The position numbers were made by a program, and so were the translations under genes. The notes below the pieces were generated by a model. That model was not told the DNA's origin. It did no database searches and saw only the letters and a list, made by a program, of their open reading frames with translations. DNA of 64,000 bases. Origin: Streptococcus sp. SN-1 (GTDB taxonomy: Bacteria; Bacillota; Bacilli; Lactobacillales; Streptococcaceae). Location of the stretch: contig NZ_AP028929.1 in assembly GCF_041154385.1 (NCBI RefSeq), positions 1,302,001 through 1,366,000 of the forward strand. The letters are read 5' to 3'. Of the stretch, positions 9,243-18,777 are shown one piece after another (the first letter of the stretch is position 1; the number at the start of each line of letters is the position of its first letter).

Positions 9243-9674
9243 ATGTCTAATTATCGTAGAACTTCAAAACCAAAAACAGAACACATCAAAAAAGGCTTCA
9301 CGGTCTTTCAAAAAACCGTTGCTACTATCGGTAGTATCCTTGGCTTGATTACTGCGACTATCACGATCATGAACGCCTTGGATAATAATAAAAATACTAA
9401 AAAAGAACCTACGACAAGCCAGACCACAACCATTGTCAAAGAAATTCAAAAGGAATCCCCTAAGGAAAACACCAGTCCCAATAAGGAAAATAACACTTCT
9501 CAAGAAAAAATACAGCAAGAAGAAACGCCAAAATCCAGCGTCAAGGAGGAGAAAAAAGAAGAGCAGAAAACAGCAACTCAGGACTCTACTACACCTGCTC
9601 TAAGTAAACCTACCACTGAAAATGAAAAACAGTCCAATACTCCAACTTCAGAAAATAAAAGCAATCCTCAGTAA
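9243..9674 (+). CDS. Membrane-anchored low-complexity protein, function unknown
   Basis: 143 residues from the ATG at 9243, which has an AAAGGAGAG site; the frame extends upstream to 9138 but without a ribosome site. A short basic N-terminus is followed by one hydrophobic segment, TVATIGSILGLITATITIM (about residues 24-42). The remaining hundred residues are a hydrophilic Lys/Glu/Thr/Ser/Asn/Pro-rich tail. The layout suggests a single-pass protein with the tail outside or in the wall space. There is no LPxTG motif and no enzymatic domain. Similar short proteins occur in streptococci, but I cannot assign a role. Confidence 0.65.
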   Translation: MSNYRRTSKPKTEHIKKGFTVFQKTVATIGSILGLITATITIMNALDNNKNTKKEPTTSQTTTIVKEIQKESPKENTSPNKENNTSQEKIQQEETPKSSVKEEKKEEQKTATQDSTTPALSKPTTENEKQSNTPTSENKSNPQ

Positions 9675-9728
9675 GCACATGGTCTAAGAAAAAATCAACT
9701 CAAAAATAAAACTGCGCAGTAACTTCTG

Positions 9729-9845
9729 TCTTGACCACAATCAAGCCAAAAAGAGACTGTGTTTTTGTATAATTGATGTTTTAGATGCTAGATTCTTGAC
9801 CAATTTTGTGAGATTCATACTCATAAAGATGAATCCTAGCTATGT
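9729..9845 (-). pseudogene. Remnant resembling a transposase C-terminus
   Basis: One minus-strand frame reads LGFIFMSMNLTKLVKNLASK and continues to a TGA near 9750. This looks like the basic C-terminal tail of an IS transposase (IS1182-like, from memory). No start, no ribosome site and no upstream transposase domain are present. Family assignment is tentative. Confidence 0.3.
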
Positions 9846-9849
9846 TATG

Positions 9850-10035
9850 TCAGCTTATTTATTTCTAACATAAACTCTGCACATGCCAACAATACTCTCT
9901 CATCTGCCCCAAAAGGGGAAACATCCATTTTCTGTTTGACATAAATTCGAAAGCCTTCTTCACGCAGAAGTTAGTAACCCTTTTACATCTGACATAAATA
10001 ACCTAGTTCAACCACTTCATAGGCATTACTTCCTG
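9850..10035 (-). pseudogene. Decayed coding remnant, family not recognised
   Basis: One minus-strand frame reads AYEVVELGYLCQM, stop, KGY, stop, and then a 40-residue stretch including EEGFRIYVKQKMDV, PFGADERVLLAC and AEFMLEINKLT before a terminal TAA. The composition is protein-like and the two internal stops are in the same frame, so this looks like the 3' end of a dead gene. I cannot name the family. The rest of the 9675-10303 gap holds a BOX repeat and terminators. Confidence 0.35.
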
Positions 10036-10050
10036 TTTTATTCTTATTTC

Positions 10051-10200
10051 ATACTCTTCGAAAATCTCTTCAAACCACGTCAGCATCACCTTACCGTACG
10101 TATGTTACTGACTTCGTCAGTTTTATTTGCAACCTCAAAGTTGTACTTTGAGCAACCTGCGGCCAGCTTCCTAGTTTGCTCTTTGATTTTCATTGAGTAT
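10051..10200 (+). repeat. BOX element (boxA-boxB-boxC)
   Basis: 150 bp starting ATACTCTTCGAAAATCTCTT and ending GATTTTCATTGAGTAT, with boxA (containing a variant of the BOX-PCR motif), boxB (CAACCTCAAAG...TTTGAG) and boxC (ACCTGCGGCCAGCTTCCTAG). The termini are complementary, so the element can fold as a long hairpin. BOX repeats are characteristic of S. pneumoniae and close relatives. Confidence 0.93.
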
Positions 10201-10223
10201 CAATTATAAACCATGGCATAATA

Positions 10224-10260
10224 AAACGAGCATATCCAACTGATACATCGCTCGTTTTTT
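10224..10260. terminator. Intrinsic terminator downstream of the GDPD gene
   Basis: Short stem ACGAGC / GCTCGT with T-runs on either strand. It lies 44 bp past the GDPD stop on the minus strand and could also stop plus-strand transcription from the BOX side. Confidence 0.55.
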
Positions 10261-10270
10261 TACTATTTTA

Positions 10271-10297
10271 GAGGTGAATTTTTGATCAACCTCTTTT
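10271..10297 (+). terminator. Plus-strand intrinsic terminator
   Basis: Stem GAGGT / ACCTC enclosing an AT-rich loop, then TTTTT. It would block plus-strand read-through into the antisense of the GDPD gene. Confidence 0.5.
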
Positions 10298-10303
10298 TGC
10301 TTA

Positions 10304-12073
10304 CTAAAAATTAAAGAATTCCATGGCCTGTTTGAAAAGCAATTCAGTATACTCAGGGTCTTCTTGGGCAATGGTAACTTGATCTTGAATCATTTCCAAG
10401 TCATCCGTTATCATGCCATCAGCTCCTAACTGAACAGATTTATCAAAGGACTCTGAACTATTGATGGTCCACACGTACAATTTCTGATCGGTATTCCAAA
10501 GCTTGTTGACAAAATTTTCATCTAAAGTTGAATACTCCATGGTATAACCTGTAGCCTTGGTTCTTGGAAAAATACTATTATAAGGTAGGATGAAATAGAC
10601 TGGAATTTGAGAATCGTAGGCTAGCACCTGGTCAATCACATGGTAGTCTAAGGATTGCATTTGGTGACCATTTTGCTTGATGATACTTCCATATTTTTCC
10701 ATAAAGCGTTTCATCATATCTGGGCTATCTTTTCGACTGGTTTTAATCTCAATGAGGAGTTTTTGATGCAATTCATTGGCTTTATTGAGATAATCATCAA
10801 AACTAGACACCTTGCTATGATAACCATTTTCTGAAATATTTAGTTTAGTTAATTCTTCCAAAGTTAAATCTTGGGGATTGGCATTGACTCCTGTCAGATT
10901 CTTGATATTGGCATCATGCATCATGACAAACTGGCCATCTTTTGTTTCCTGAACATCTGTCTCAACGAAATCTGGAGATAACTGAGCGGTTTTTTCTAGT
11001 GATTGGACGGTATTTTGAACACCATTTTTATCTGAAACACCGCGATGAGAGATAATTAAAGGTTTATGTGAAACTGGAGCTTCTAAATAAACATAACCCT
11101 CAAGAGCGAAAAAGATACAAGCACAGCCCATCACTCCCCATCTCATCCAGTGATCTTTCTTTCTCCTTGGTGTGATTTCTAGTTCTTCTCCCGTTAAGAA
11201 GGAAACAAACTTAATGAGAAAGTAAGTCAAGGCTATATAGTGGAAATTCTTTATCAAGACAAAGTTGATAATTCCCAGAACAAGAGATTCCTTATGGGTC
11301 AGACCATCCATCAGTGTCTGACTTGCTAGGATTGGAATCAACAGAAGAATGAAAAATAGGTAGGTTTTGACGACAATCCAAAGCAAGTTCCAAGTATAAA
11401 ACCAGGAGTGCTTTCTTGTCTTCTCTAGACTGTATCTGACAGCTTCTTTGACTGTTTTTTTCTCAAATAAAAGCTGAGGTAGGGCAAACATGAAACGTAC
11501 TGAAATGTAAAACAGTATCAAGGCAAGAATAGTAACCACTATACCTACAAGCCAATACTTGTCTTCCACATAATCAACGATAAAGTCCGGAATGACAATT
11601 TTATTGAGATAGTAAATCTTTAAAATCTTTCGAATCAATGGAAAAAGCATCATGACATAAAAGAAGATAAAGGCCATTTTGGAAATCGTCACTTGTCTCA
11701 TAAATAAGAAACTTTGGCGAAAGACCTTGCGACTATACTCCAGCAGAGTTCTCTTTTCATGATAGAGGAGGTGTCGAGCTCCGATAAAGAGAAGTCCTAT
11801 CTGGTAATAGGCGATCAGTAAATTAACGATTACCAGAACAAATAAAGCAAGACTAACAAAGGGTGAGCCCGTTATAATGGCAAAAATATTGTTGTAGGAA
11901 AGAAAGAGATAACCTGTCTGACGGAGTAAAAGTCCGGCAATCCAAGAATTAAGTGGTAACCAGACAAACTCAATCATCATGAATATCAAGAAAAAGAGAA
12001 AGAGAATTTTATCTAGATTAAAGTAGATTTTCCTAAAACCTAGATTTTTAGGTTTTTCAGGTTTCATAGGCAC
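10304..12073 (-). CDS. Membrane glycerophosphodiester phosphodiesterase
   Basis: 589 residues in two parts. Residues 1 to about 330 hold multiple hydrophobic helices, the membrane domain typical of this GDPD subgroup. The C-terminal part is a GDPD TIM barrel with IISHRGVSDKNGVQNT (HRG and N), FVETDVQETKDGQFV (E-x-D) and MMHDAN (catalytic His-Asp), plus LIEIKTS. The family hydrolyses glycerophosphodiesters to glycerol-3-phosphate and an alcohol. The membrane anchor suggests action on lipid- or teichoic-acid-derived substrates at the cell surface, which is inference. It starts 2 bp after the exonuclease gene, so the two are co-transcribed. Confidence 0.88.
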   Translation of the reverse strand: MPMKPEKPKNLGFRKIYFNLDKILFLFFLIFMMIEFVWLPLNSWIAGLLLRQTGYLFLSYNNIFAIITGSPFVSLALFVLVIVNLLIAYYQIGLLFIGARHLLYHEKRTLLEYSRKVFRQSFLFMRQVTISKMAFIFFYVMMLFPLIRKILKIYYLNKIVIPDFIVDYVEDKYWLVGIVVTILALILFYISVRFMFALPQLLFEKKTVKEAVRYSLEKTRKHSWFYTWNLLWIVVKTYLFFILLLIPILASQTLMDGLTHKESLVLGIINFVLIKNFHYIALTYFLIKFVSFLTGEELEITPRRKKDHWMRWGVMGCACIFFALEGYVYLEAPVSHKPLIISHRGVSDKNGVQNTVQSLEKTAQLSPDFVETDVQETKDGQFVMMHDANIKNLTGVNANPQDLTLEELTKLNISENGYHSKVSSFDDYLNKANELHQKLLIEIKTSRKDSPDMMKRFMEKYGSIIKQNGHQMQSLDYHVIDQVLAYDSQIPVYFILPYNSIFPRTKATGYTMEYSTLDENFVNKLWNTDQKLYVWTINSSESFDKSVQLGADGMITDDLEMIQDQVTIAQEDPEYTELLFKQAMEFFNF

Positions 12074-12075
12074 TC

Positions 12076-12666
12076 CTAGTCAAATAATTGAGACAAGTCC
12101 AAGCCACCAAAAGGATTATTTGATAGACTACTTTCTGTCCCTAACAATTCTCTAGCTTGATCCGACTCTATAAAGGACTCGTAAACACGCGCTGTCATAC
12201 GAGCATCTTCTAAGCTATTATGGGACTGACCTTGAAATCCAAGAAATGAGGCAACAGTTTGCAATTTGAGATTGGCAATACCATGTAAATCCGAACTCCG
12301 ACGTTCAAAAGCTTCATCATACAAATCCACCTTGTACTGCTGGCTGTAGTCTAAACCATGCTCTGCTAGAATAGGCAAATCACTTTTAGCAGCATTGTAT
12401 CCAACCATCGGCAAAGAACCCACAAACTCTTGGAAATCTTTGATGACTTTCTCCACTGGAGGAGCATCTTTTAAGGTCTCAGCTGTAATCCCCGTCAATC
12501 CATTGATAAAACTCTTTAGAGGCACACTAGTATGGACATAGGAATCATAGGCGTCAATTTCCTGACCATCTCTAAAACGCACTGCCGATACTTGAATCAA
12601 GTGTGTTTGTCCTTCATGCTGATTAAATTCTAAGTCAAAAGCAATGTAATCTTCTAATCGTTCCAT
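12076..12666 (-). CDS. DEDD-family 3'-5' exonuclease (DnaQ-like)
   Basis: 196 residues. The exonuclease motifs are YIAFDLEFNQ (Exo I, D-x-E), MVGYNAAKSDLPIL (Exo II) and HNSLEDARMTARV (Exo III, H-x4-D). It resembles the epsilon subunit of DNA polymerase III but stands alone without polymerase or helicase domains, so it could act in DNA repair or in RNA turnover. It is translationally close (2 bp) to the GDPD gene, with no obvious functional link. A BOX element lies just upstream. Confidence 0.85.
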   Translation of the reverse strand: MERLEDYIAFDLEFNQHEGQTHLIQVSAVRFRDGQEIDAYDSYVHTSVPLKSFINGLTGITAETLKDAPPVEKVIKDFQEFVGSLPMVGYNAAKSDLPILAEHGLDYSQQYKVDLYDEAFERRSSDLHGIANLKLQTVASFLGFQGQSHNSLEDARMTARVYESFIESDQARELLGTESSLSNNPFGGLDLSQLFD

Positions 12667-12693
12667 TTTCTACCTCTCCTATACTGTTATTTT

Positions 12694-12798
12694 ATACTCT
12701 TCGAAAATCAAATTCAAACCACGTCAACGTCGCCTTGCCGTACTCAAGTACAGCCTACGGCTAGTTTCCTAGTTTGCTCTTTGATTTTCATTGAGTAT
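12694..12798 (+). repeat. BOX element lacking boxB (A-C type)
   Basis: 105 bp: ATACTCTTCGAAAATC with boxA sequence including CGTCAACGTCGCCTTGCCGT, joined directly to boxC (CCTACGGCTAGTTTCCTAG ... CATTGAGTAT) with no boxB module. BOX elements vary in boxB copy number, and this is a zero-copy version. Confidence 0.9.
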
Positions 12799-12835
12799 TA
12801 CTTGAGCAACTATACTATTTAGAAACAAAAGAAGC

Positions 12836-12858
12836 CATCAGGTTAGCATTTAACCTAA
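12836..12858 (-). terminator. Weak intrinsic terminator after rocS
   Basis: Minus-strand stem AGGTTA / TAACCT followed by GATGGCTTCTTTTG. The stem is short and the T-run is interrupted. Confidence 0.4.
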
Positions 12859-12870
12859 ACAGCTCCTTGA

Positions 12871-13362
12871 TTATCCTCCAAATAAACGAGCAAAAAAGCC
12901 TTTCTTAGTGGATTGGACTTCTTCTTTTGCTTGGTCCAGCTCTAGCTTGAGATTTTCTTGATCCTTCATGGCTTGAAGAGTCAATTGTTGCTGCTGATCG
13001 AGTTGTTTGTCTTTCTCAGCAATCTGACGGTCTTTGATGCGCATCTGCTCATCTTTTTCTGATAACTGACGATCCTTGGCTTTTAATTGTTCATAGAGAC
13101 GGAGAATTTCTGCATTCTTCTCATCAACTAGAATCTCCATCAGTTCACGCTGCTTGACATCTTCACTGACAGGCTCATCTTCAAAAATCGTTTTTTTATA
13201 GATTTCTTCTAGCTTAATCAAGCCACTTCTGGTAACGACTGTTACCCCTTTGTCATTTTTATCTGTGTCTTCTTCTGGTAATTCTTTGACACGGTTATTG
13301 ATTGCTTGGCGAGATAATCCTAAGACCTCTGCAATCTCACTGACGGTCATTTCAATACTCAT
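12871..13362 (-). CDS. rocS: Chromosome segregation protein RocS
   Basis: 163 residues. The N-terminus is a helix-turn-helix (VSEIAEVLGLSRQAINNRVK, about residues 7-26). A long Lys/Glu/Gln-rich coiled coil follows (about 70-150), with heptad-like repeats such as KDRQLSEKDEQMRIKDRQ. The C-terminus is an amphipathic membrane-binding helix, KKGFFARLFGG. This DNA-binding/coiled-coil/amphipathic-helix plan is that of pneumococcal RocS, which ties the chromosome to the membrane and protects the nucleoid during division. It has its own consensus promoter just downstream of mtnN. Confidence 0.82.
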   Translation of the reverse strand: MSIEMTVSEIAEVLGLSRQAINNRVKELPEEDTDKNDKGVTVVTRSGLIKLEEIYKKTIFEDEPVSEDVKQRELMEILVDEKNAEILRLYEQLKAKDRQLSEKDEQMRIKDRQIAEKDKQLDQQQQLTLQAMKDQENLKLELDQAKEEVQSTKKGFFARLFGG

Positions 13363-13401
13363 AATATCCTCTGAAACGTTTTCTAGCTTTTCTTTACTTA
13401 A

Positions 13402-13430
13402 ATCTTATCATAAGCTAGAAAAACTGTCAA
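13402..13430 (-). promoter_or_regulatory. Consensus promoter of rocS
   Basis: Minus strand: -35 TTGACA (13425-13430), a 17-bp spacer and -10 TAAGAT (13402-13407) preceded by TGA. It is one of the strongest-looking promoters in the window and makes rocS independent of the glmU operon. Confidence 0.8.
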
Positions 13431-13438
13431 ATTTTCGC

Positions 13439-14131
13439 TTAATTTAAGGCCTTCAAAAAGGCTAATAAGACTTGGGCAGAGCGACATCCAGCTTCGATAA
13501 TAAACTCATCAAAAGAGATGTTTGCTTCATGGTTGGCATTATCACTCATAGCTCGGATGACTAAGACTGGAAGATTAAGGGCATGAGCTGCCTGAGCAAT
13601 CGCTGCCCCCTCCATCTCCACGGCTAAAACATCTGGGAAATGAGACTTAATCGCTTCTATCTTATCATTTCCTGCAACAAAACTATCTCCTGTGGCAATC
13701 AAACCAAGATGCCCGTTTTGATCCAATTGAGATAGACTCTTTTGGATTTTGGCAACAAAGTTTTTATCTGATTCGAAATAAAGCGGTTGTTGCGCCATTT
13801 GCCCATAAGCATAGCCAAAAGCTGTGACATCCACATCATGATAGGCTAATTTGTCGGCAATCACAACATCCCCAACAGCAATACCTTCTGCTACTGCCCC
13901 AGCAGATCCCGTATTAATCAAAGCGTCTACCTGGAAATGATCAGCTAAAATCGCCACACTCATAGCAGACATGACCTTACCAATTCCGCTCTCTACGAGA
14001 ACGACTTCATGCGAGGCAATGCTTCCTGTATGATAGGTATTGCCTAAAACAACTTGCTCCTGGGCATTTTCTAGATGCTGGACCAGATAAGCCAGTTCTT
14101 CTGGCATAGCCGCAATAATTCCAATTTTCAT
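13439..14131 (-). CDS. mtnN: 5'-methylthioadenosine/S-adenosylhomocysteine nucleosidase
   Basis: 230 residues, full length. It cleaves adenine from MTA and SAH in the cytoplasm, feeding methionine salvage and, through S-ribosylhomocysteine, LuxS and AI-2 synthesis. Visible are MKIGIIAAMPEELAYL, VESGIGKVMSAM, the purine/ribose site LAVEMEGAAIAQAA and RAMSDNAN, which holds the catalytic aspartate. The ATG at 14131 has an AAAGGAA site. It is the last gene of the glmU-nudix-small membrane protein-mtnN operon. Confidence 0.96.
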   Translation of the reverse strand: MKIGIIAAMPEELAYLVQHLENAQEQVVLGNTYHTGSIASHEVVLVESGIGKVMSAMSVAILADHFQVDALINTGSAGAVAEGIAVGDVVIADKLAYHDVDVTAFGYAYGQMAQQPLYFESDKNFVAKIQKSLSQLDQNGHLGLIATGDSFVAGNDKIEAIKSHFPDVLAVEMEGAAIAQAAHALNLPVLVIRAMSDNANHEANISFDEFIIEAGCRSAQVLLAFLKALN

Positions 14132-14147
14132 TTCAATTCCTTTTCTA

Positions 14148-14459
14148 TTACAAAAGTTTCATTGCTAAGACAAGCAAAATCAAGAGAAAGGTGACTGCAA
14201 ATAAGATTTTATTCAGTTTAGAATTGAAGACATTTCTCTTGGTATTTTCAATGCGACGGCTTTTATGAATAGACGGTTCGACCTGAATCTTCAAGGTTTC
14301 CTGGCTAAAACCATAATCCTTAGGATTAGCATAACCAAAACGGGAAGAAGAGGTTGGTAAAATCTTGGTTTCCTCGTCATCAAGAAAAGGGGGACCCGAA
14401 ATTTTTTCGCCTCTATTAGCTCTTTCAATCATTTCATCCGTTAATAAAGGTTTACCCAT
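14148..14459 (-). CDS. Small conserved protein with C-terminal membrane anchor
   Basis: 103 residues from the ATG at 14459, which has a strong GAGGAGGTC site; an in-frame start at 14492 would overlap the Nudix gene and has no such site. It begins [20 protein letters not shown], has a soluble polar body, and ends in one hydrophobic segment, [19 protein letters not shown], so it is probably tail-anchored in the membrane. Its place between the Nudix hydrolase and mtnN appears conserved in pneumococci (memory). No functional domain is recognised. Confidence 0.7.
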   Translation of the reverse strand: MGKPLLTDEMIERANRGEKISGPPFLDDEETKILPTSSSRFGYANPKDYGFSQETLKIQVEPSIHKSRRIENTKRNVFNSKLNKILFAVTFLLILLVLAMKLL

Positions 14460-14470
14460 ACTGACCTCCT

Positions 14471-15016
14471 CTATTTTTTGTGCAATTCCCAATATTGAAC
14501 AGCCATAATTGTCTTGGCATCACAAATATGACCTGATTGGATTAATTCCTTAGCTTCTTCTAGGCTCACTTCAAGGACTTCCAAGATCTCATCTTCATCC
14601 TGGGGACGCGGATTTTCCACCTTTGTCAAATCGCTAGCTCGGTATAGTTTCAACTTTTCATTACAAAAGCCAATAGCTGAATAAAAGTCATACAAGAGTT
14701 CTAACTTCCCTGTATAGGCTGTTTCTTCCTCCAGTTCACGCAGAGCTGCTGCCACAGGGTCTGTATTTTCTCCTACTTCCAATTTCCCAGCTGGAATTTC
14801 GTAAGAGACTGCCTCAATGGCTTTGCGGTACTGCTTGACCAAGATAAGTTTTTGCTCATCCGTTACAGCTAAAACACAGACAGCTCCATTGTGGAAAATC
14901 AAATCCCGTTGGGCAGTTCCCTTGCCTTCTGGTAATTCAACCTGATCTTGAACCAGTTTAAATATTGGTCCTTGATAGATTTCTTTTCGGCTAAGCGTTT
15001 TTTCTTCAAATTCCAT
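14471..15016 (-). CDS. Nudix hydrolase, ADP-ribose pyrophosphatase type
   Basis: 181 residues. The Nudix box is at about residues 77-100: [20 protein letters not shown] followed by EETAYTG, with the metal-binding REXXEE core intact and Thr at the usually-Gly position of the box. The N-terminal strand-rich region and the loop after the box fit the NudF/ADP-ribose pyrophosphatase group, which splits ADP-ribose into AMP and ribose-5-phosphate. The ATG at 15016 has an AGGAG site. It is second in the glmU operon. Confidence 0.88.
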   Translation of the reverse strand: MEFEEKTLSRKEIYQGPIFKLVQDQVELPEGKGTAQRDLIFHNGAVCVLAVTDEQKLILVKQYRKAIEAVSYEIPAGKLEVGENTDPVAAALRELEEETAYTGKLELLYDFYSAIGFCNEKLKLYRASDLTKVENPRPQDEDEILEVLEVSLEEAKELIQSGHICDAKTIMAVQYWELHKK

Positions 15017-15025
15017 GATAGACTC

Positions 15026-16420
<1,395 letters not shown>

Positions 16421-16436
16421 CTAGAAATTCCCTTTT

Positions 16437-16445
16437 ATTATACCA
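16437..16445 (-). promoter_or_regulatory. Extended -10 promoter of the glmU operon
   Basis: Minus strand TGGTATAAT, about 32 bp before the glmU ATG. The -35 region is weak. Confidence 0.65.
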
Positions 16446-16560
16446 TATTTCAAATCATTCCGCGCTCTTGAATGAAAAAATGCTCCAAAGTCCCTTCCTT
16501 AACCCATTTTTTGAGTATTTTTTTTGATTTTTTTTCATTTTTAAGGTAAAATTATGAGAT

Positions 16561-17361
16561 ATGAGAAAGAAAATTAATCCGCTTATTTTGTTTGGTTTTT
16601 TTGGGATTATGATTTTCATTTTAATCCTGAATCGCCCTCGTTTTGAGGACCATCCTGTAAAAACAAAGTCAAATATCGCGCAAGTAGAATCGCAAGCGCT
16701 ACATAATATAGATAAACCGGTGATTGATGTTTCTGGTTGGCAGCGTCCTGAGGAAATAAATTACGATACTCTGTCTCAAAATATTTCTGGAGCTATCGTT
16801 CGCGTCCATAGTGGTGCTCAGTCTTCAAAAGAAAACGATGCTTCCTATGTTAATGGTGTTGATAAGGCCTTTAAAACCCATATCACTGAGTTTCAAAAAC
16901 GAAATGTCCCAGTTGGTGTCTATGCCTATGTAGCCGGAAAAAATGTCCAGGAGATGGAAAAAGCTGCTGAAGTTTTTTATAACGCTTCATCGCCATACAG
17001 CCCTAGTTACTATTGGCTAGACGTGGAAGATAAAACCATGTCCAATATGAACGAAGGTGTTGAAGCCTTTCGAGCAAAACTAGAATCACTTGGTGCAAAA
17101 AATATCGGCATCTACGTTGGGGTCTACTTCATGGAAGAACACAGTATTGATACAGACAAGTTTACCTCTGTTTGGATTCCTTCATACGGTTCAAATACTG
17201 GATTTTTCGAAAGCAAACCTAATACGGACTTAGATTACGACATCCACCAGTACACTTCTAAAGGAAAAATTGCTGGCTTTGACCACGATTTGGATATCAA
17301 CGTCATTTCTTCCTTAAAAAACAAAGAAGAAACCTTTCGAAAACTCTTTTTAAAACCTTAA
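16561..17361 (+). CDS. GH25-family muramidase-like exported protein
   Basis: 266 residues. An N-terminal membrane anchor or signal, LILFGFFGIMIFILIL, is followed by a GH25 domain with PVIDVSGWQ (about residue 58, the first catalytic-site aspartate), AIVRVHSG, and YYWLDVEDK with the D-x-E pair of the active site. The family cleaves MurNAc-GlcNAc bonds of peptidoglycan. There is no choline-binding or SH3 repeat, so it differs from LytC-like autolysins and is probably membrane-held. The start at 16561 has a poor ribosome site, and a -10-like TAAAAT lies within 20 bp of it, so the leader may be very short. Confidence 0.8.
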   Translation: MRKKINPLILFGFFGIMIFILILNRPRFEDHPVKTKSNIAQVESQALHNIDKPVIDVSGWQRPEEINYDTLSQNISGAIVRVHSGAQSSKENDASYVNGVDKAFKTHITEFQKRNVPVGVYAYVAGKNVQEMEKAAEVFYNASSPYSPSYYWLDVEDKTMSNMNEGVEAFRAKLESLGAKNIGIYVGVYFMEEHSIDTDKFTSVWIPSYGSNTGFFESKPNTDLDYDIHQYTSKGKIAGFDHDLDINVISSLKNKEETFRKLFLKP

Positions 17362-17455
17362 AAGCATTTGTTTAGCATTTGCTTTTTCTTTTTGTGTTTG
17401 ATTGTGATACAATATAGTAAGGATTTTTTGAAATAGAAATAGTTGGAGGAAAAAT

Positions 17456-18298
17456 ATGCTCTCATGGTTAGCACGCCTTATTAAAGGGATTGTGATTGCT
17501 CTTGGTTTTATCCTACCGGGAATTTCCGGAGGGGTTCTAGCAGCAATCTTAGGAATTTATGAACGGATGATTGGCTTTCTGGCCCATCCCTTTAAAGACT
17601 TTAAAGAAAATGTTTTGTACTTTATTCCAGTTGCCATCGGTATGCTTCTGGGAATCGGCTTATTTTCTTACCCGATTGAATACCTACTTGAAAATTATCA
17701 GGTCTTTGTCTTATGGAGCTTTGCGGGCGCCATCATTGGTACAGTTCCTAGCCTCCTCAAAGAATCAACTCGAGAATCTGACCGAGACAAGATTGATTTG
17801 GCTTGGTTCTGGGCAACCTTTATCATTTCTGGACTAGGACTCTATGCCTTAAATTTTGTCGTTGGAACCTTAAGTGCCAGCTTTCTTAATTTCGTCCTAG
17901 CTGGTGCACTGCTGGCTCTTGGCGTATTAGTTCCTGGCCTCAGTCCATCAAATCTACTTTTGATTTTAGGCCTCTATGCTCCCATGTTGACTGGTTTTAA
18001 AACCTTTGACCTCTTGGGAACCTTCTTCCCGATTGGAATCGGAGCAGGTGCAACTCTCATCATTTTTTCAAAATTGATGGATTATGCCTTAAATAACTAC
18101 CACTCACGCGTCTATCATTTTATCATCGGTATCGTCCTATCAAGTACCCTTTTGATCTTGATTCCAAATGCAGGAAACGCTGAAAGCATCCAATACACAG
18201 GCCTTTCACTTGTTGGATATGTCATCATCGCCTTCTTCTTTGCACTGGGAATCTGGCTTGGTATTTGGATGAGCCAATTGGAGGATAAGTATAAATAA
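17456..18298 (+). CDS. DUF368 membrane protein, undecaprenyl-phosphate translocase type (PopT-like)
   Basis: 280 residues with about eight hydrophobic helices. The diagnostic DUF368 signatures are IALGFILPGISGGVLAAI near the N-terminus and the mirrored GVLVPGLSPSNLLLILGLY in the middle, an internal inverted repeat. DUF368 proteins have been described as flippases that recycle undecaprenyl phosphate across the membrane for wall synthesis; assignment here is by family. A GGAGG site precedes the ATG, and TGATACAAT forms an extended -10 upstream. It overlaps the next gene by one base. Confidence 0.83.
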   Translation: MLSWLARLIKGIVIALGFILPGISGGVLAAILGIYERMIGFLAHPFKDFKENVLYFIPVAIGMLLGIGLFSYPIEYLLENYQVFVLWSFAGAIIGTVPSLLKESTRESDRDKIDLAWFWATFIISGLGLYALNFVVGTLSASFLNFVLAGALLALGVLVPGLSPSNLLLILGLYAPMLTGFKTFDLLGTFFPIGIGAGATLIIFSKLMDYALNNYHSRVYHFIIGIVLSSTLLILIPNAGNAESIQYTGLSLVGYVIIAFFFALGIWLGIWMSQLEDKYK

Positions 18299-18777
18299 TG
18301 GCAAAAAAAGTTAAAATCAAAAAAACATTGGTGGAACAAATCCTATCTAAAGCAGGTATCCCACATCAGGGGATTCAAATCAATGCCCTAGAAGGAGAGC
18401 TTCCTCAAGGTTATGAACGAGATCAGATTTTCAAAACCTTGGCGCTTCTGGGAGACAAGACAGGACCGATTATCGGAATTGTTCCTATCACTAAACACTT
18501 GTCTGAAAAGAAACTAGCCAAAATTTCTGGCAATAAAAAAGTGAGCATGATTCCACAAAAAGACTTGGAAAAAACAACTGGTTACATTCATGGAGCCAAT
18601 AATCCCGTCGGAATTCGTCAGAAACACAATTACCCCATTTTTATCGATAAGATCGCTCTAGACTTGGATCAAATGATTGTCTCTGCTGGGGAAGTTGGTC
18701 ACAGCATTATCGTCGCTCCACAAGAATTGGCCAGCTTTGTAAAGGCCGACTTTGCAGATATCTTGGAGGACAAGTAA
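18298..18777 (+). CDS. YbaK/EbsC-type aminoacyl-tRNA deacylase
   Basis: 159 residues, YbaK/ProX-like fold. Visible features are VPITKHLSEKKLAKISGNKK (about residues 61-80, containing the conserved lysine region) and GYIHGANNPVGIR. The family hydrolyses misacylated tRNA, typically Cys-tRNA(Pro), as a trans-editing factor. The start codon overlaps the stop of the DUF368 gene (TAATG), indicating translational coupling. The downstream phosphatase is coupled in the same way. Confidence 0.87.
   Translation: MAKKVKIKKTLVEQILSKAGIPHQGIQINALEGELPQGYERDQIFKTLALLGDKTGPIIGIVPITKHLSEKKLAKISGNKKVSMIPQKDLEKTTGYIHGANNPVGIRQKHNYPIFIDKIALDLDQMIVSAGEVGHSIIVAPQELASFVKADFADILEDK

Noticed and set aside
12960..13110. 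Possible nucleotide tandem repeat in rocS
   Set aside because: The repetition is at the level of coiled-coil heptads (KDRQ, EKDEQ) within one protein and does not form a regular DNA repeat or CRISPR-like array.
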